The translations under genes and the position numbers were made by a program. Shown one piece after another: positions 20,072-28,065 of a stretch of 64,000 nt of DNA. The notes under the pieces were generated by a model. It saw nothing but the letters and a program-made list of their open reading frames with translations. It had not been told where the DNA came from and searched no databases. How positions within the stretch are numbered: position 1 is the first letter of the stretch; each line of letters begins with the position of its first letter. Origin of the DNA: an uncultured Oscillospiraceae bacterium (GTDB taxonomy: Bacteria; Bacillota; Clostridia; Oscillospirales; Oscillospiraceae); the NCBI GenBank assembly GCA_949841355.1, contig CATKZP010000007.1:1-64000 (forward strand), read 5' to 3'.

Positions 20072-20491
20072 ATGATGGACCGGCTGGATCAGAACCACTG
20101 CCCTTCCCTGCTTGAGATCGGGGAGTATGTGGGCGGCCCTCTGTTTTCCCAGTTTTGTGAGGAGGTTATGGGCAGGTATCAGTGCACGGAGCGGATCGAA
20201 TTCAGCGCGTGCAGCATGGAAAAGGGCTGGAACGTGAAGTTTAAGAAATCGGGAAAGGCGCTGTGCACCGTCTACCCCAGGGAGGGCTATTTCACCGCCA
20301 TGGTCGTGGTGGGCCGGAAGGAAAAGGAGCCGGTGGAGGCCATCCTGCCCAGCTGCGACAGCCGTCTGGGGGAGCTCTACGCCCAGACCCGGGAGGGAAA
20401 CGGCCAGCGGTGGCTCATGATCGACCTGGAGGACCGGGACGGCGTGTACCGAGACGTGTTCCGGCTGCTGGATATCCGGGCCAGCCGGTGA
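20072..20491 (+). CDS. DUF3788-like protein
   Basis: A 139-residue soluble protein beginning MMDRLDQNHCPSLLEIGEYV, with a conserved-looking LCTVYPREGYFTAMVVVGRKE core and WLMIDLEDRDGVYRDVFRLLDIR end. This pattern fits the DUF3788 family, whose role is unknown; I recognise it from sequence style only. It starts 9 bp after pgi with no clear ribosome binding site, so translation may depend on coupling to pgi. A terminator follows. Confidence 0.65.
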   Translation: MMDRLDQNHCPSLLEIGEYVGGPLFSQFCEEVMGRYQCTERIEFSACSMEKGWNVKFKKSGKALCTVYPREGYFTAMVVVGRKEKEPVEAILPSCDSRLGELYAQTREGNGQRWLMIDLEDRDGVYRDVFRLLDIRASR

Positions 20492-20565
20492 CGGCAGACT
20501 CAGAGGCAAATCAAAAAGCCCCGCTCTGAAAGCGAGGCGCTGCGGCAAAGTATTTCCGTATGGCA

Positions 20566-20604
20566 AGGGCTGTGACCGGAATAGGTCACAGCCCTGCTTT
20601 TTTA
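20566..20604 (+). terminator. terminator after the glcK-pgi operon
   Basis: AGGGCTGTGACC/GGTCACAGCCCT (20566-20577, 20584-20595) is a 12-bp perfect stem followed by GCTTTTTTA. The rest of the interval to 20754 holds no gene. Confidence 0.85.
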
Positions 20605-20754
20605 GGCTGTTTTTCTTTCTGTCCCCTGCCCTCCCCTGGCGCCCAGAAATCGCAGGATTACAAATGTAGACCTTCTGTCTGAATCTTATCAGAGGCAAGT
20701 AAAAATGTGCCCTTTGGCTTTGGGGAGAAACGGCGGGGGCGCGGCAGGCACGTG

Positions 20755-21834
20755 TTATTTGTCCGTTTTCAAGCTCTGGAAAAAGTTCCGGTTGTGCAGA
20801 ACTGGGGCGGCATTTGGTTTGAAGGATGCCGCCAGCTCGTTCATCCGCTCTGCCCGCTCCAGATCCCCCAGGCGGCTGTAGCACACGCACAACTGGATAG
20901 AGGGCAGATAGCCGTAGCAGTCGGGGGAGATAAAGCCGCCCCGACTGTCGTCCCGGGGACAGGTCAGGGCCAGCGAATACCAGTAGGCGGCCAGGGAGAA
21001 TTGTTCCCGCTGGAAAAACCAACGGCCCAGCTCGCAGCACACCTCGGCGCGGGGCCGGTCATAGGCAAAGCTGCGCAGCAGCGATTGCAGCGCCTGCCCC
21101 GGCTGCTCCAGCCGCTCATAGCAGTAGGCGCAGTGACAGCAGGCGTCAATGTTGTTCTCCACCCAGCCCTGTCCTCCGTCCAAAAAGTGCTCAAAGACCT
21201 GAATGGCCTCCTCATAGCGCCGGTGGTAATACAGCTCCCGCCCGTAATAGAACTGCTGGCGGGGCTCCAGCTCCACCCTCCGCGCCAGCTGGCTTTCATA
21301 GATGCGCAGGTTTCTGTCTGGGTCGGAGGGGCGCAGCTTGCGGTGGGTGACGGCGAACCCGTTGTATACCACCCGGCCCACCGGCGTGACTGCCTCATGC
21401 ACGGCCCCCTCCCACCGCATCCCGGCATGGTTTTTGATGAGCCGCTCCCGGAAGTAAGAAAATGTTACGTTCCCGTCCTCGTCAAACCCCGTATTATATT
21501 TGGCCATGACCACATTGACCTCGGGAGCCAGCGTCTCTTTCAGCGTTTGAAACGCCGCCCGATCCCCGTCCAGGATCACGTCATCCGCGTCCAGCCACAT
21601 ACAATAGTCCTTTTCCGCCAGGGAGAAGGCATAGTTCCGGGCCGCCGCAAAGTCGTTAATCCAAACGAAATCGTACACCCGGCCGGTGAACCGTTCCGCG
21701 ATCTCCCGCGTCCGGTCGGTGGAGCCGGTGTCTACGACGACGATCTCGTCCACCAAGCCTGACACGCTCTCCAGACAGCGGGCCAGCACGTCCTCCTCGT
21801 TTTTTACGATCATGCACAAGCTGACTGTGATCAT
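20755..21834 (-). CDS. family 2 glycosyltransferase with TPR-like C-terminus
   Basis: The 359-residue protein starts with a GT2 (GT-A) domain: SLCMIVKNEEDVLARCLESV, VVVDTGSTDRTREIA, and the metal-binding DADD in MWLDADDVI. Residues about 225-350 are helical repeats rich in Tyr/Trp/Leu (YYGRELYYHRRYEEAI, AYCYERLEQPGQALQSLL) resembling TPRs. ATG 21834 has GAGGAGG upstream; the longer opening to 21894 lacks one. It is last in the operon after two collagen-like genes. GTs of this type beside collagen-like proteins suggest glycosylation of Thr in the GPT repeats, as known for BclA; this is inference. Confidence 0.85.
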   Translation of the reverse strand: MITVSLCMIVKNEEDVLARCLESVSGLVDEIVVVDTGSTDRTREIAERFTGRVYDFVWINDFAAARNYAFSLAEKDYCMWLDADDVILDGDRAAFQTLKETLAPEVNVVMAKYNTGFDEDGNVTFSYFRERLIKNHAGMRWEGAVHEAVTPVGRVVYNGFAVTHRKLRPSDPDRNLRIYESQLARRVELEPRQQFYYGRELYYHRRYEEAIQVFEHFLDGGQGWVENNIDACCHCAYCYERLEQPGQALQSLLRSFAYDRPRAEVCCELGRWFFQREQFSLAAYWYSLALTCPRDDSRGGFISPDCYGYLPSIQLCVCYSRLGDLERAERMNELAASFKPNAAPVLHNRNFFQSLKTDK

Positions 21835-21913
21835 GAATATCCTCCTCAACGATTCGAGACTGCGGGGGGCGCCCTTTCCAGGGCGCCCCCCCATGGAGCC
21901 GAGGGCTTTCCGG

Positions 21914-23029
21914 TCAGCTCAGCCGGACGATCATCAGGGACGCGCCCGCGCCGCCGTTGCGCAGCACCGCCACCCCGGCCAGCAAAATGGGATAGAGCTG
22001 GAGTGTGATGGTGGAGTTGGCGGGCAGGCTGACCTCGATCTCGTTCTCGTAGCTGGAGACGGACAGCACCGGCGCGATGGTGGACGCCGTGTTGTTTCCC
22101 CCGTTGATGACCAGGCGGCTGCCCATCAGCAAGGCCGCCGTGGTGTTCACGTGGTAGGAGATGCGGTAGCGCCCCGCGGTGGCCACGGTGAATACTGTGT
22201 TCCCCGCATTGGGGGTAATGTCCGCCGAAAACAACTGGGCGCTGGGCAGGGGGATGGGCGTGCCGCCCAAGGCCACGGTGAGGCTGGTGCCCACCGTGTT
22301 GGCGGCGAAGCCCGCCGTCGCCGTGGGGTTGGGGCCGTTGGGCCCGGTGGCCCCAGTGGCCCCAGTGGGGCCGGCGCCTCCCGTGGCGCCGCCCGCGCCG
22401 ATCACGCCAACGGCCCCGGCGACCCCAGTGGCGCCGGTGGCGCCCGTGGGACCGGTGGGGCCGGCAGCACCGGTGGGTCCCGTGGCGCCGGTGCTGCCTG
22501 TGACGCCGGTGGGGCCGGTGGGCCCGGTGACGCCGGGCGCTCCGGCAGCGCCTGTGGCCCCGGCAGCGCCGGGCAGGCCGTCCGCGCCGGTAGGCCCGGC
22601 AGGGCCCGCAGCGCCGTCCAGGCCGATGGCGCCGTCTGCCCCGGCAGGGCCTTCGCTGCCGGTGGGGCCGATGGGGCCGGCAGCACCGGTGGAGGGGCCT
22701 GTGGCACCCGTAGCCCCGGTGGCCCCGGTGGGGCCGGTAAACACCGGCGCGTCCATCGCCGCGCTCAGCTTCGCACCCAGCATCAGCTGCTGCTGGGTGA
22801 TCTCGTCCAGCGTCCGCTGGACGCTTTTATTGACGTCCAACACGTCCTGAACCCCCGCGCCGCCGCTGAGGCCGGGCAGCGTGCCCAGGACATATTGCAG
22901 CTTTTCACCCTCGGCGTTCAAAATGTGGCTCAGGCTCAGTTCCTCGGCGGCAATGGAGGCGATGATTTTATTGACGCTCCCGTCCCGGGTCAGGGGGGGA
23001 TCGATGATGGGAAAATTGGGTTGCGACAT
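21914..23029 (-). CDS. collagen-like BclA-type surface protein 1
   Basis: 371 residues in three parts: an N-terminal module (1-95) containing [18 protein letters not shown] and [16 protein letters not shown], a collagen-like Gly-x-y region (about 97-235, mostly GPTG/GATG, one interruption GPSTGAAG), and a C-terminal jelly-roll domain resembling the BclA C-terminal domain ([20 protein letters not shown]). There is no signal peptide or LPxTG motif, as for exosporium proteins anchored by their N-terminus. RBS GAGGAGGTG. It lies 14 bp after the paralogue ending at 23044 and 79 bp before the glycosyltransferase gene. Confidence 0.85.
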   Translation of the reverse strand: MSQPNFPIIDPPLTRDGSVNKIIASIAAEELSLSHILNAEGEKLQYVLGTLPGLSGGAGVQDVLDVNKSVQRTLDEITQQQLMLGAKLSAAMDAPVFTGPTGATGATGATGPSTGAAGPIGPTGSEGPAGADGAIGLDGAAGPAGPTGADGLPGAAGATGAAGAPGVTGPTGPTGVTGSTGATGPTGAAGPTGPTGATGATGVAGAVGVIGAGGATGGAGPTGATGATGPNGPNPTATAGFAANTVGTSLTVALGGTPIPLPSAQLFSADITPNAGNTVFTVATAGRYRISYHVNTTAALLMGSRLVINGGNNTASTIAPVLSVSSYENEIEVSLPANSTITLQLYPILLAGVAVLRNGGAGASLMIVRLS

Positions 23030-23043
23030 ACCGTTGCACCTCC

Positions 23044-24156
23044 TCAGCTCAGTCGGGTGATCATCAGGGAAGCGCCCGCGGAGCCGGGAAGCAGCGTCGC
23101 GGCGGACACAATCCCGAACATCTGCAGGGATACGGTGGTGCCGGCGGCAAGGTCCAGCATGACCTCATTGGAGAAGTGGCTGAGGGACACCAGCGGCGCG
23201 ATGGTGGAGGCCGTGTTGGCTGTGCCGTTGATCAGCAGGGTGGTACCGCTGGCCAGGGAGGCGGTGGTGTTCACCTCGTAGGACAGGCGGTAGCGTCCGG
23301 CGGTGTTCACCGTAAAGACGGTGTTGGCCGCGTTGGCGGTGATGTCGGCGGGCAGCACCTGGGCGTCGGGCAGCGGGACGAGCACGCCCGCCAGCACTAC
23401 TGCCAGCACGGAGCCGCTGGTGTTGGCCGCAAAGCTGGAGGTGGCCGTGACGTTGACGCCAGTGGGGCCGGTGGGACCCGTCGCGCCCGTGGCGCCCGTG
23501 GCTCCGGTGGGGCCGGTCGCGCCGGTGGCGCCCGTCGCGCCGGTGGGGCCAGTGGCGCCCGTAGCGCCCGCCAAACCAGCAGGGCCTGCGGCCCCCGTGG
23601 CCCCCGTGGCCCCCGTGCTCCCGGCAGCGCCGGTGGGACCGGTGGCGCCGTTCGCGCCGGTAGCTCCGGTGGCGCCCGTCGCGCCGGTGACGCCGACGGC
23701 GCCGTCAGGGCCGGTGGGACCCGTGGCGCCCGTGGCGCCCGTGGCTCCGGTGGCCCCGGTAGGACCGGTGGGGCCGGTGGCACCGGCAGGACCCGCAGGG
23801 CCGGTGGGGCCGCCCGCAGGGCCGGTAGGGCCGGTGGGGCCAGTGGGGCCGGTAGCTCCCTGCATCTGGGACGCCTCCAGCGCGCCCTGCATCTTCGCCC
23901 TCAAAAAAAGCTGGTTCTGTACAGTGGCCTCCAGCAGGTCGCGCACGCTCTCGTTGGCGGCCAGTACGTCGCTGACGGTGGCCGGGGGGCCGCTGAGTCC
24001 GGGCAGGGTGCCTAGGATATATTGAAGCTTCTCGCCCTCGGCGTTCAAAATATGGCTGAGACCCAGCTCCTCCATAGCGATGGAGGACAGGATCTGATTT
24101 ACCGCGTCTTCCCGGTTGATGGGGGGATCTACAACGGGAAAGCTGGGCATAGACAT
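23044..24156 (-). CDS. collagen-like BclA-type surface protein 2
   Basis: 370 residues with the same plan as its neighbour: N-terminal module ([36 protein letters not shown]), about 135 residues of Gly-x-y repeats dominated by GATGPTG, one interruption (GPAGGPTGP), and a BclA-like C-terminal domain. Three ATGs are close together (24162, 24156, 24150). 24156 is preferred because AGGAG then has 8 nt spacing and the protein begins MSMPSFP exactly like the divergent paralogue at 24376. First gene of the minus-strand operon. A CATAGGATA box typical of late sporulation promoters lies about 80 bp upstream. Confidence 0.85.
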   Translation of the reverse strand: MSMPSFPVVDPPINREDAVNQILSSIAMEELGLSHILNAEGEKLQYILGTLPGLSGPPATVSDVLAANESVRDLLEATVQNQLFLRAKMQGALEASQMQGATGPTGPTGPTGPAGGPTGPAGPAGATGPTGPTGATGATGATGATGPTGPDGAVGVTGATGATGATGANGATGPTGAAGSTGATGATGAAGPAGLAGATGATGPTGATGATGATGPTGATGATGATGPTGPTGVNVTATSSFAANTSGSVLAVVLAGVLVPLPDAQVLPADITANAANTVFTVNTAGRYRLSYEVNTTASLASGTTLLINGTANTASTIAPLVSLSHFSNEVMLDLAAGTTVSLQMFGIVSAATLLPGSAGASLMITRLS

Positions 24157-24235
24157 GGACATAACTCCTTTCCATTCCACAGAGCGCCATACCGCAGATA
24201 CGGCCGGGCGTCCCGGCCCCGGCAGGCGCTTGGCA

Positions 24236-24263
24236 TATCCTATGTGCCTGCCGCCGGGTGGGT
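24236..24263 (-). promoter_or_regulatory. candidate SigK/SigE-type sporulation promoter, collagen operon
   Basis: On the minus strand AC (24262-24263) is followed after 17 nt by CATAGGATA (24236-24244), fitting the SigK form AC-N16/17-CATANNNTA. The match is short, so chance is possible, but the position 80 bp before an exosporium-like operon supports it. Confidence 0.4.
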
Positions 24264-24299
24264 TCCTCCGTTCGACATTCCCCAACAGGGCGCTGGGCG

Positions 24300-24308
24300 C
24301 ATACAATA
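24300..24308 (+). promoter_or_regulatory. candidate SigE/SigK-type -10 box before the third paralogue
   Basis: CATACAATA matches the SigE -10 (CATACAMT) and the SigK -10 (CATANNNTA). It lies 67 bp before the ATG at 24376. No convincing -35 at the expected distance. Confidence 0.35.
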
Positions 24309-24375
24309 GACCGGCGGCGCGAGCGGCGCGCCGTACATCCGCCGCTTTCCGGAGCGGCGATTGGAGTCGTAAGCT

Positions 24376-25170
24376 ATGTCTATGCCTTCCTTCCCCCCCT
24401 GCGGGGCCGATATGACAAAAGATGAGGCGCTGACGATGATTATTGCCTCCATTGCCATGGAGGAGCTGGCGCTCAGCCACATCATCAACGCCGAGGGTGA
24501 AAAGATTCAATATATTTTGGGCACACTCCCGGGAAGCCGCAGGCCCTGCGCCAGCACGCAGGAAATTCTGGCGGTCAATCAGAGCGCGGCAGCCCTGCTG
24601 GACACCGTAATGCAGAGCCAGATGCTGCTGAAAGGGAAACTAGAAAAAGCGTTGGAGGCCGGCGGCCGCAAGCCCGCGCCAGAGCCACCCTGCCCTCCGG
24701 GCTGCCTGTGTGAACCGCCCTGCCGCGGATCATTCTGCTGCCGGAAAAGTGTCCTCCAACTGGCCAGCCAGTGCGATGGGTTCTCCTGGGGCAATGGCTA
24801 TTTGCTGTCCTGGAAATGCCAGGGGCAGCGGGGCAGCGACATTTGCCTGAATGAGGAAAACCCTGCTCTGGTGAACCTGGATCCCAGAAAAGCCTATGCG
24901 CTGAATTACACCATCAATGTCCGCGGTCCCTATTGCGGGGACGGCGCGGGGGCCGTCTTTGTCAGGCCCACACCTTGCGATGCCTTTCAGGAGGTTTTAC
25001 CCCTCTACTTTTCCGTAAACTGCCTGGGGTGCGCGCCCCTGACGCTGCACTACTCCGCTGTGCTCTTCCCGCGGACACATCCTGCACCCTATGCTGACCT
25101 CTCCCTGCTTCTGAATTATGGAGGCGGCCTTTTCGTTGAACAGGCGCTTCTCAACATTTATGAGATTTAG
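24376..25170 (+). CDS. paralogue with shared N-terminal module, Cys-rich, no collagen repeat
   Basis: 264 residues. Residues 1-95 ([41 protein letters not shown], then a helix ending LEKALEAGG) are clearly homologous to the N-termini of the two collagen-like proteins on the other strand. Instead of Gly-x-y repeats there is a short Pro/Cys linker ([20 protein letters not shown]) and a C-terminal beta-rich domain with further cysteines. The module probably targets or anchors all three proteins to the same structure; the cysteines may crosslink it, as in spore-coat proteins. The precise function is unknown. Confidence 0.75.
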   Translation: MSMPSFPPCGADMTKDEALTMIIASIAMEELALSHIINAEGEKIQYILGTLPGSRRPCASTQEILAVNQSAAALLDTVMQSQMLLKGKLEKALEAGGRKPAPEPPCPPGCLCEPPCRGSFCCRKSVLQLASQCDGFSWGNGYLLSWKCQGQRGSDICLNEENPALVNLDPRKAYALNYTINVRGPYCGDGAGAVFVRPTPCDAFQEVLPLYFSVNCLGCAPLTLHYSAVLFPRTHPAPYADLSLLLNYGGGLFVEQALLNIYEI

Positions 25171-25386
25171 TAATTGATTGACCTGGTATCATTTTGAGCC
25201 AAGGCTCCCTCGAATACCGTTCAATTTGCGTATTCCGTTAGTAGGAAGTTTGCGTTTCCCGACTATGATATTGCTCCTCATAACAGGTGCTGACCCTGCA
25301 ACAGGCCGCAACCTGGAGCGGCCATTTCTCTGTAGTCCCCTGCTGTGCTGCTTTGGGAATCTTAGTTACTCTCTTGAGACATAACA

Positions 25387-25431
25387 AAACCTCCATGATA
25401 ATTGCTGAATAGCAGTATATCATGGAGGTTT
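25387..25431. repeat. 14-bp inverted repeat
   Basis: AAACCTCCATGATA (25387-25400) pairs perfectly with TATCATGGAGGTTT (25418-25431); the loop has a further short stem. No T-tract follows on either strand, so a terminator is uncertain. It lies in the gene-free stretch 25171-25490, where small open frames show no family resemblance. Confidence 0.5.
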
Positions 25432-25490
25432 GAAATTAGAAAAGCTACATTTCAGCTCTGTACAGCAGGGCTAAAATATAGCTTTCAGCA

Positions 25491-25566
25491 TGGTGACCCA
25501 GCGGGGACTCGAACCCCGGACCTTCGCCTTAAAAGGGCGTTGCTCTACCAACTGAGCTACTGGGTC
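25491..25566 (-). tRNA. tRNA-Lys(TTT)
   Basis: Minus strand: GACCCAG acceptor, D arm TAGCTCAGTTGGTAGAGC, anticodon loop CTTTTAA, T loop GGTTCGAGTCC, encoded CCA at 25491-25493. Last of five tRNAs in a cluster. Confidence 0.96.
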
Positions 25567-25649
25567 ATATGGAATTTGCTTCCCCGCACGAACCGACGCC
25601 CGGCCCGTGTGGGGAAAGAAGTGCGCAGATCGACTCTGCCCCGACGGTG

Positions 25650-25724
25650 TGGCTGGGATGGCTGGACTCGAACCAGCGAATGCGGGAGTCAAAGTCCCGT
25701 GCCTTACCACTTGGCTACACCCCA
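25650..25724 (-). tRNA. tRNA-Gln(TTG)
   Basis: Minus strand: TGGGGTG acceptor pairing with CATCCCA, TAGCCAAGTGGTAAGGC D arm, anticodon loop TTTTGAC region giving TTG, encoded CCA at 25650-25652. The first base U is usual for glutamine tRNA. Confidence 0.96.
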
Positions 25725-25777
25725 ATGTTAAGGTGAGGCAAGGGCCGGAGCGGACGCTCCGGCCCTCAGCCACGGTA

Positions 25778-25854
25778 TGGGGTGGGTAATGGGGCTCGAA
25801 CCCACGACACCCGGAACCACAATCCGGTGCTCTGCCAGCTGAGCTATACCCACC
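25778..25854 (-). tRNA. tRNA-His(GTG)
   Basis: Minus strand: acceptor GTGGGTA with an extra encoded G at position -1 facing a C discriminator, the hallmark of histidine tRNA. Anticodon GTG; encoded CCA at 25778-25780. Confidence 0.96.
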
Positions 25855-25947
25855 ATATCCAATTTTTGTCTCTGCGGCCCCCCACCAAAACCAGGCAGAC
25901 CGATTTTGGAGGGGAACGCGGACTCTGCGGAAACCACCTGCGGCGGC

Positions 25948-26024
<77 letters not shown>

Positions 26025-26027
26025 ATA

Positions 26028-26101
26028 TGGAGCGGGTGATGGGAATCGAACCCACGCGACCAGCTTGGAAGGCTGGGATTCTACCATTGAACTACACCCG
26101 C
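26028..26101 (-). tRNA. tRNA-Gly(TCC)
   Basis: Minus strand: acceptor GCGGGTG, D arm TAGTTCAATGGTAGAA, anticodon loop CTTCCAA giving TCC, T discriminator, encoded CCA at 26028-26030. It is first in the tRNA cluster transcript. Confidence 0.96.
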
Positions 26102-26684
26102 ATCGTTGGGCGCATCCGCAAATGTCAGCTTGGATAGAATAGCACAAAACCCCATCCTTGTCAATCCCCTTGCGCAGAAAAACCTTCAAGATTCCGCCCG
26201 AAAAATTTATGAGTGCATTGCAGGGCGCCTGCGGCGGGTTCCAGCGGCCGCGCAGCCTGTTGTCGTGCTGCGAAGCCTCCGCGACGGGTCCTAAGCGGCT
26301 GCGCGCGCCGTTTGCCGGGCCTTTTGGCCCGGCAAGCCGTCCACTCCGCTTCGGGCCTTAGCAGCCTGCTCCCGGCTTCTGCGCAACCTGTAGTCGTGCT
26401 GCACCTGTTCGCGACGCGCGGCTCCCCTCCGTCTCGGAGAAAACCCGTCCCCGCTGCGCGGCAACTGAGCCTTTCTCCTCGCTTCGGTCCATCCGCGCCG
26501 TGGGCCGCCCAAGGGCGGCTTAGGTCTATGGCCGCTTTGCGGCCTAACGGCTGCTCACGACGACTCCGCAACCTAAAGTTGCGGAAATTCCAGCCAGATT
26601 TGGTTGACCACCAGCGGAAAAATCGCTAAAATGAGCCTACGCTAGCAGACCCGGCAGGCCACCGGACTTAGGAGGTATATTCAC
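26102..26684. other. G+C-rich gene-free region with internal repeats and hairpins
   Basis: No reading frame here looks like a protein. After about 26215 the sequence is very G+C-rich and contains recurring units (CCTGTTGTCGTGCTGC near 26257 and CCTGTAGTCGTGCTGC near 26388, each followed by a CGCGACG-type block), plus a perfect 8-bp hairpin GCCGGGCC-TTTT-GGCCCGGC at 26314-26333. The left part must contain the promoter for the tRNA cluster (minus strand). The nature of the repeats is unknown. Confidence 0.6.
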
Positions 26685-27371
26685 ATGAAATTCGGAGAAA
26701 AATTGCAAAAGCTGCGCAAGCAAAGCGGCCTGTCCCAGGAACAGCTGGCCGCACAGCTCACCGTGTCCCGGCAGGCGGTGAGCAAGTGGGAGCTGGACGA
26801 CACCATGCCCGACACCGAAAACGTCGTCCAGCTCAGCCGCCTGTTCGGCGTGAGCTGCGACTATCTGCTGCGGGACGAGGTAGATGAACACGGCGCGGCC
26901 TCGGCGGTCCAAGTGCCGCCTCTGCCGGAGCCAGAGCCATCCCAGCCCGCCCCCAGCGAGGTGCATTTGGACCAGCGGGGATGGATGCACAACGCCTTTG
27001 TCCTGTCCTTGGGTGTGTGTGCCATCGGATTGGTGGTCGGCTACATGGGCTTAGTCAGCTTCCACAGCCGCAGGCCGATGGCCGCCGGCTTCATCCTTCA
27101 GATACTTGGCTTGATCCTCTTTGAGCTGGCCGCGCCCCGGATGGGCGGCAGGCAAAATGCCGCTCGCTTGGACTTTTATGCCAGCGCATGCTGGCTGGTA
27201 CTGCCGCTCCTTCTCTTTCTTGTCTTTTCCTGGGTATTGGATGACCTGCTTGGATGGCATGGCGCGGCCTTGCAAGCGATCCTCTATTATTTTGGAGCAT
27301 ATATTCTGTTAGCCGCGGCAATGACGGCGATTCTGCTCATCCTCCGCCGCCGCAACCGCGCCGAAACGTGA
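26685..27371 (+). CDS. XRE-family regulator with membrane domain
   Basis: The 228-residue protein begins with a Cro/CI-type helix-turn-helix (5-62: LQKLRKQSGLSQEQLAAQLT, VSRQAVSKWELDDTMPD), then a Pro/Glu linker (about 66-95) and four hydrophobic segments (about 103-125, 130-150, 165-188, 198-222). Such proteins couple DNA binding to a membrane signal; the signal here is unknown. ATG 26685 follows TAGGAGGT. A terminator follows before the next membrane-protein gene. Confidence 0.8.
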   Translation: MKFGEKLQKLRKQSGLSQEQLAAQLTVSRQAVSKWELDDTMPDTENVVQLSRLFGVSCDYLLRDEVDEHGAASAVQVPPLPEPEPSQPAPSEVHLDQRGWMHNAFVLSLGVCAIGLVVGYMGLVSFHSRRPMAAGFILQILGLILFELAAPRMGGRQNAARLDFYASACWLVLPLLLFLVFSWVLDDLLGWHGAALQAILYYFGAYILLAAAMTAILLILRRRNRAET

Positions 27372-27399
27372 AAAAATTCCTTGCATCAAACCACCCCCG

Positions 27400-27450
27400 C
27401 CTCCCCATCCTATTTTCAGCGCGAGAGAAAACAGGATGGGGGGATTTTTT
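27400..27450 (+). terminator. terminator whose 3' arm doubles as a Shine-Dalgarno
   Basis: CCTCCCCATCC (27400-27410) pairs with the AGGATGGGGGG arm (27433-27443), with further TATTTTC/GAAAACA-type pairing inside, then ATTTTTT (27444-27450). The G-run is 7 nt before ATG 27451, so folding would both stop the upstream transcript and hide the downstream ribosome site. Confidence 0.65.
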
Positions 27451-27972
27451 ATGCGCTGGCTCTGGTATTTCATCATCTACAGCTTCGCGGGCTTTCTGCT
27501 GGAGGTTGCCTTTGCCCGCGCCATCCGCCACCCCAAGCGGGACCGCAAGTGCCTGCTCCTCCTCCCCCTGTGCCCGGTGTACGGCCTGGGGGCGTGCCTG
27601 ATTTTATGGCTGGCCCCTATGGCCCAAGGCCCGCTGCGGCTGGCGCTGGCCGGAGGGCTGGCCGCCACCGGCGCGGAGCTGGCCATGGGCGCGTTCTACC
27701 GCTTCGCCCTGGGGGTGGAGTTCTGGGACTACGCCGGAATGCCGGGCAGCCTAGGCGGGCTGGTGTGCCCGGTGTTCTCCCTGTGCTGGGCGGCGCTGTC
27801 CCTGGCGCTGGTGTACGTGGTCCACCCCTCGGTGGCCGGTCTGGCCGCCCTCATCCCCTCCTGGCTGGGCCCGCCCGCCCTCATCGTGCTGGCGTCGGAT
27901 ATGCTGGTGTCCTGCGCGGCCCTGCGCCGGACGGGCTCCACCGAGGTGCTGCGGTGGTACGCGCCCCGGTGA
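27451..27972 (+). CDS. putative ABC-transporter type IV membrane protein
   Basis: The 173-residue protein has about five hydrophobic segments. The N-terminal WLWYFIIYSFAGFLLEVAFA and the region CPVYGLGACLILWL followed by GVEFWDYAGMPGSLGGLVCPVFS fit the PF06541-type putative ABC-transporter permease family, whose role is not settled. ATG 27451 is preferred over 27436, since the G-run provides a ribosome site only for 27451. No ATPase partner is nearby. Confidence 0.6.
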   Translation: MRWLWYFIIYSFAGFLLEVAFARAIRHPKRDRKCLLLLPLCPVYGLGACLILWLAPMAQGPLRLALAGGLAATGAELAMGAFYRFALGVEFWDYAGMPGSLGGLVCPVFSLCWAALSLALVYVVHPSVAGLAALIPSWLGPPALIVLASDMLVSCAALRRTGSTEVLRWYAPR

Positions 27973-27998
27973 GGGCATTCCCTCTTCCCGTTTGTGTA

Positions 27999-28027
27999 TT
28001 GAACCGGCTGTATTCCTGTGCTAAAAT
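27999..28027 (+). promoter_or_regulatory. promoter of the HExxH-protein gene
   Basis: TTGAAC (27999-28004) and TAAAAT (28022-28027) with 17 bp between, 38 bp before ATG 28066. Confidence 0.6.
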
Positions 28028-28065
28028 GGATGCAGCGGGCAAAATGCGCAAAGGAGCTGAGGCAT

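Noticed and set aside
22179-24025. Repetitive DNA and long plus-strand frames rich in Pro-Val-Ala opposite the collagen-like genes
   Set aside because: They are the complement of Gly-x-y coding repeats. There are no ribosome sites, and the minus-strand proteins have full domain plans. The repeats are not CRISPR: units are 9 bp, unequal and have no spacers.
25178-25384. 68-residue plus-strand open frame between the Cys-rich gene and the tRNAs
   Set aside because: No ribosome site, no recognisable composition or motif, and an equally long frame on the other strand.
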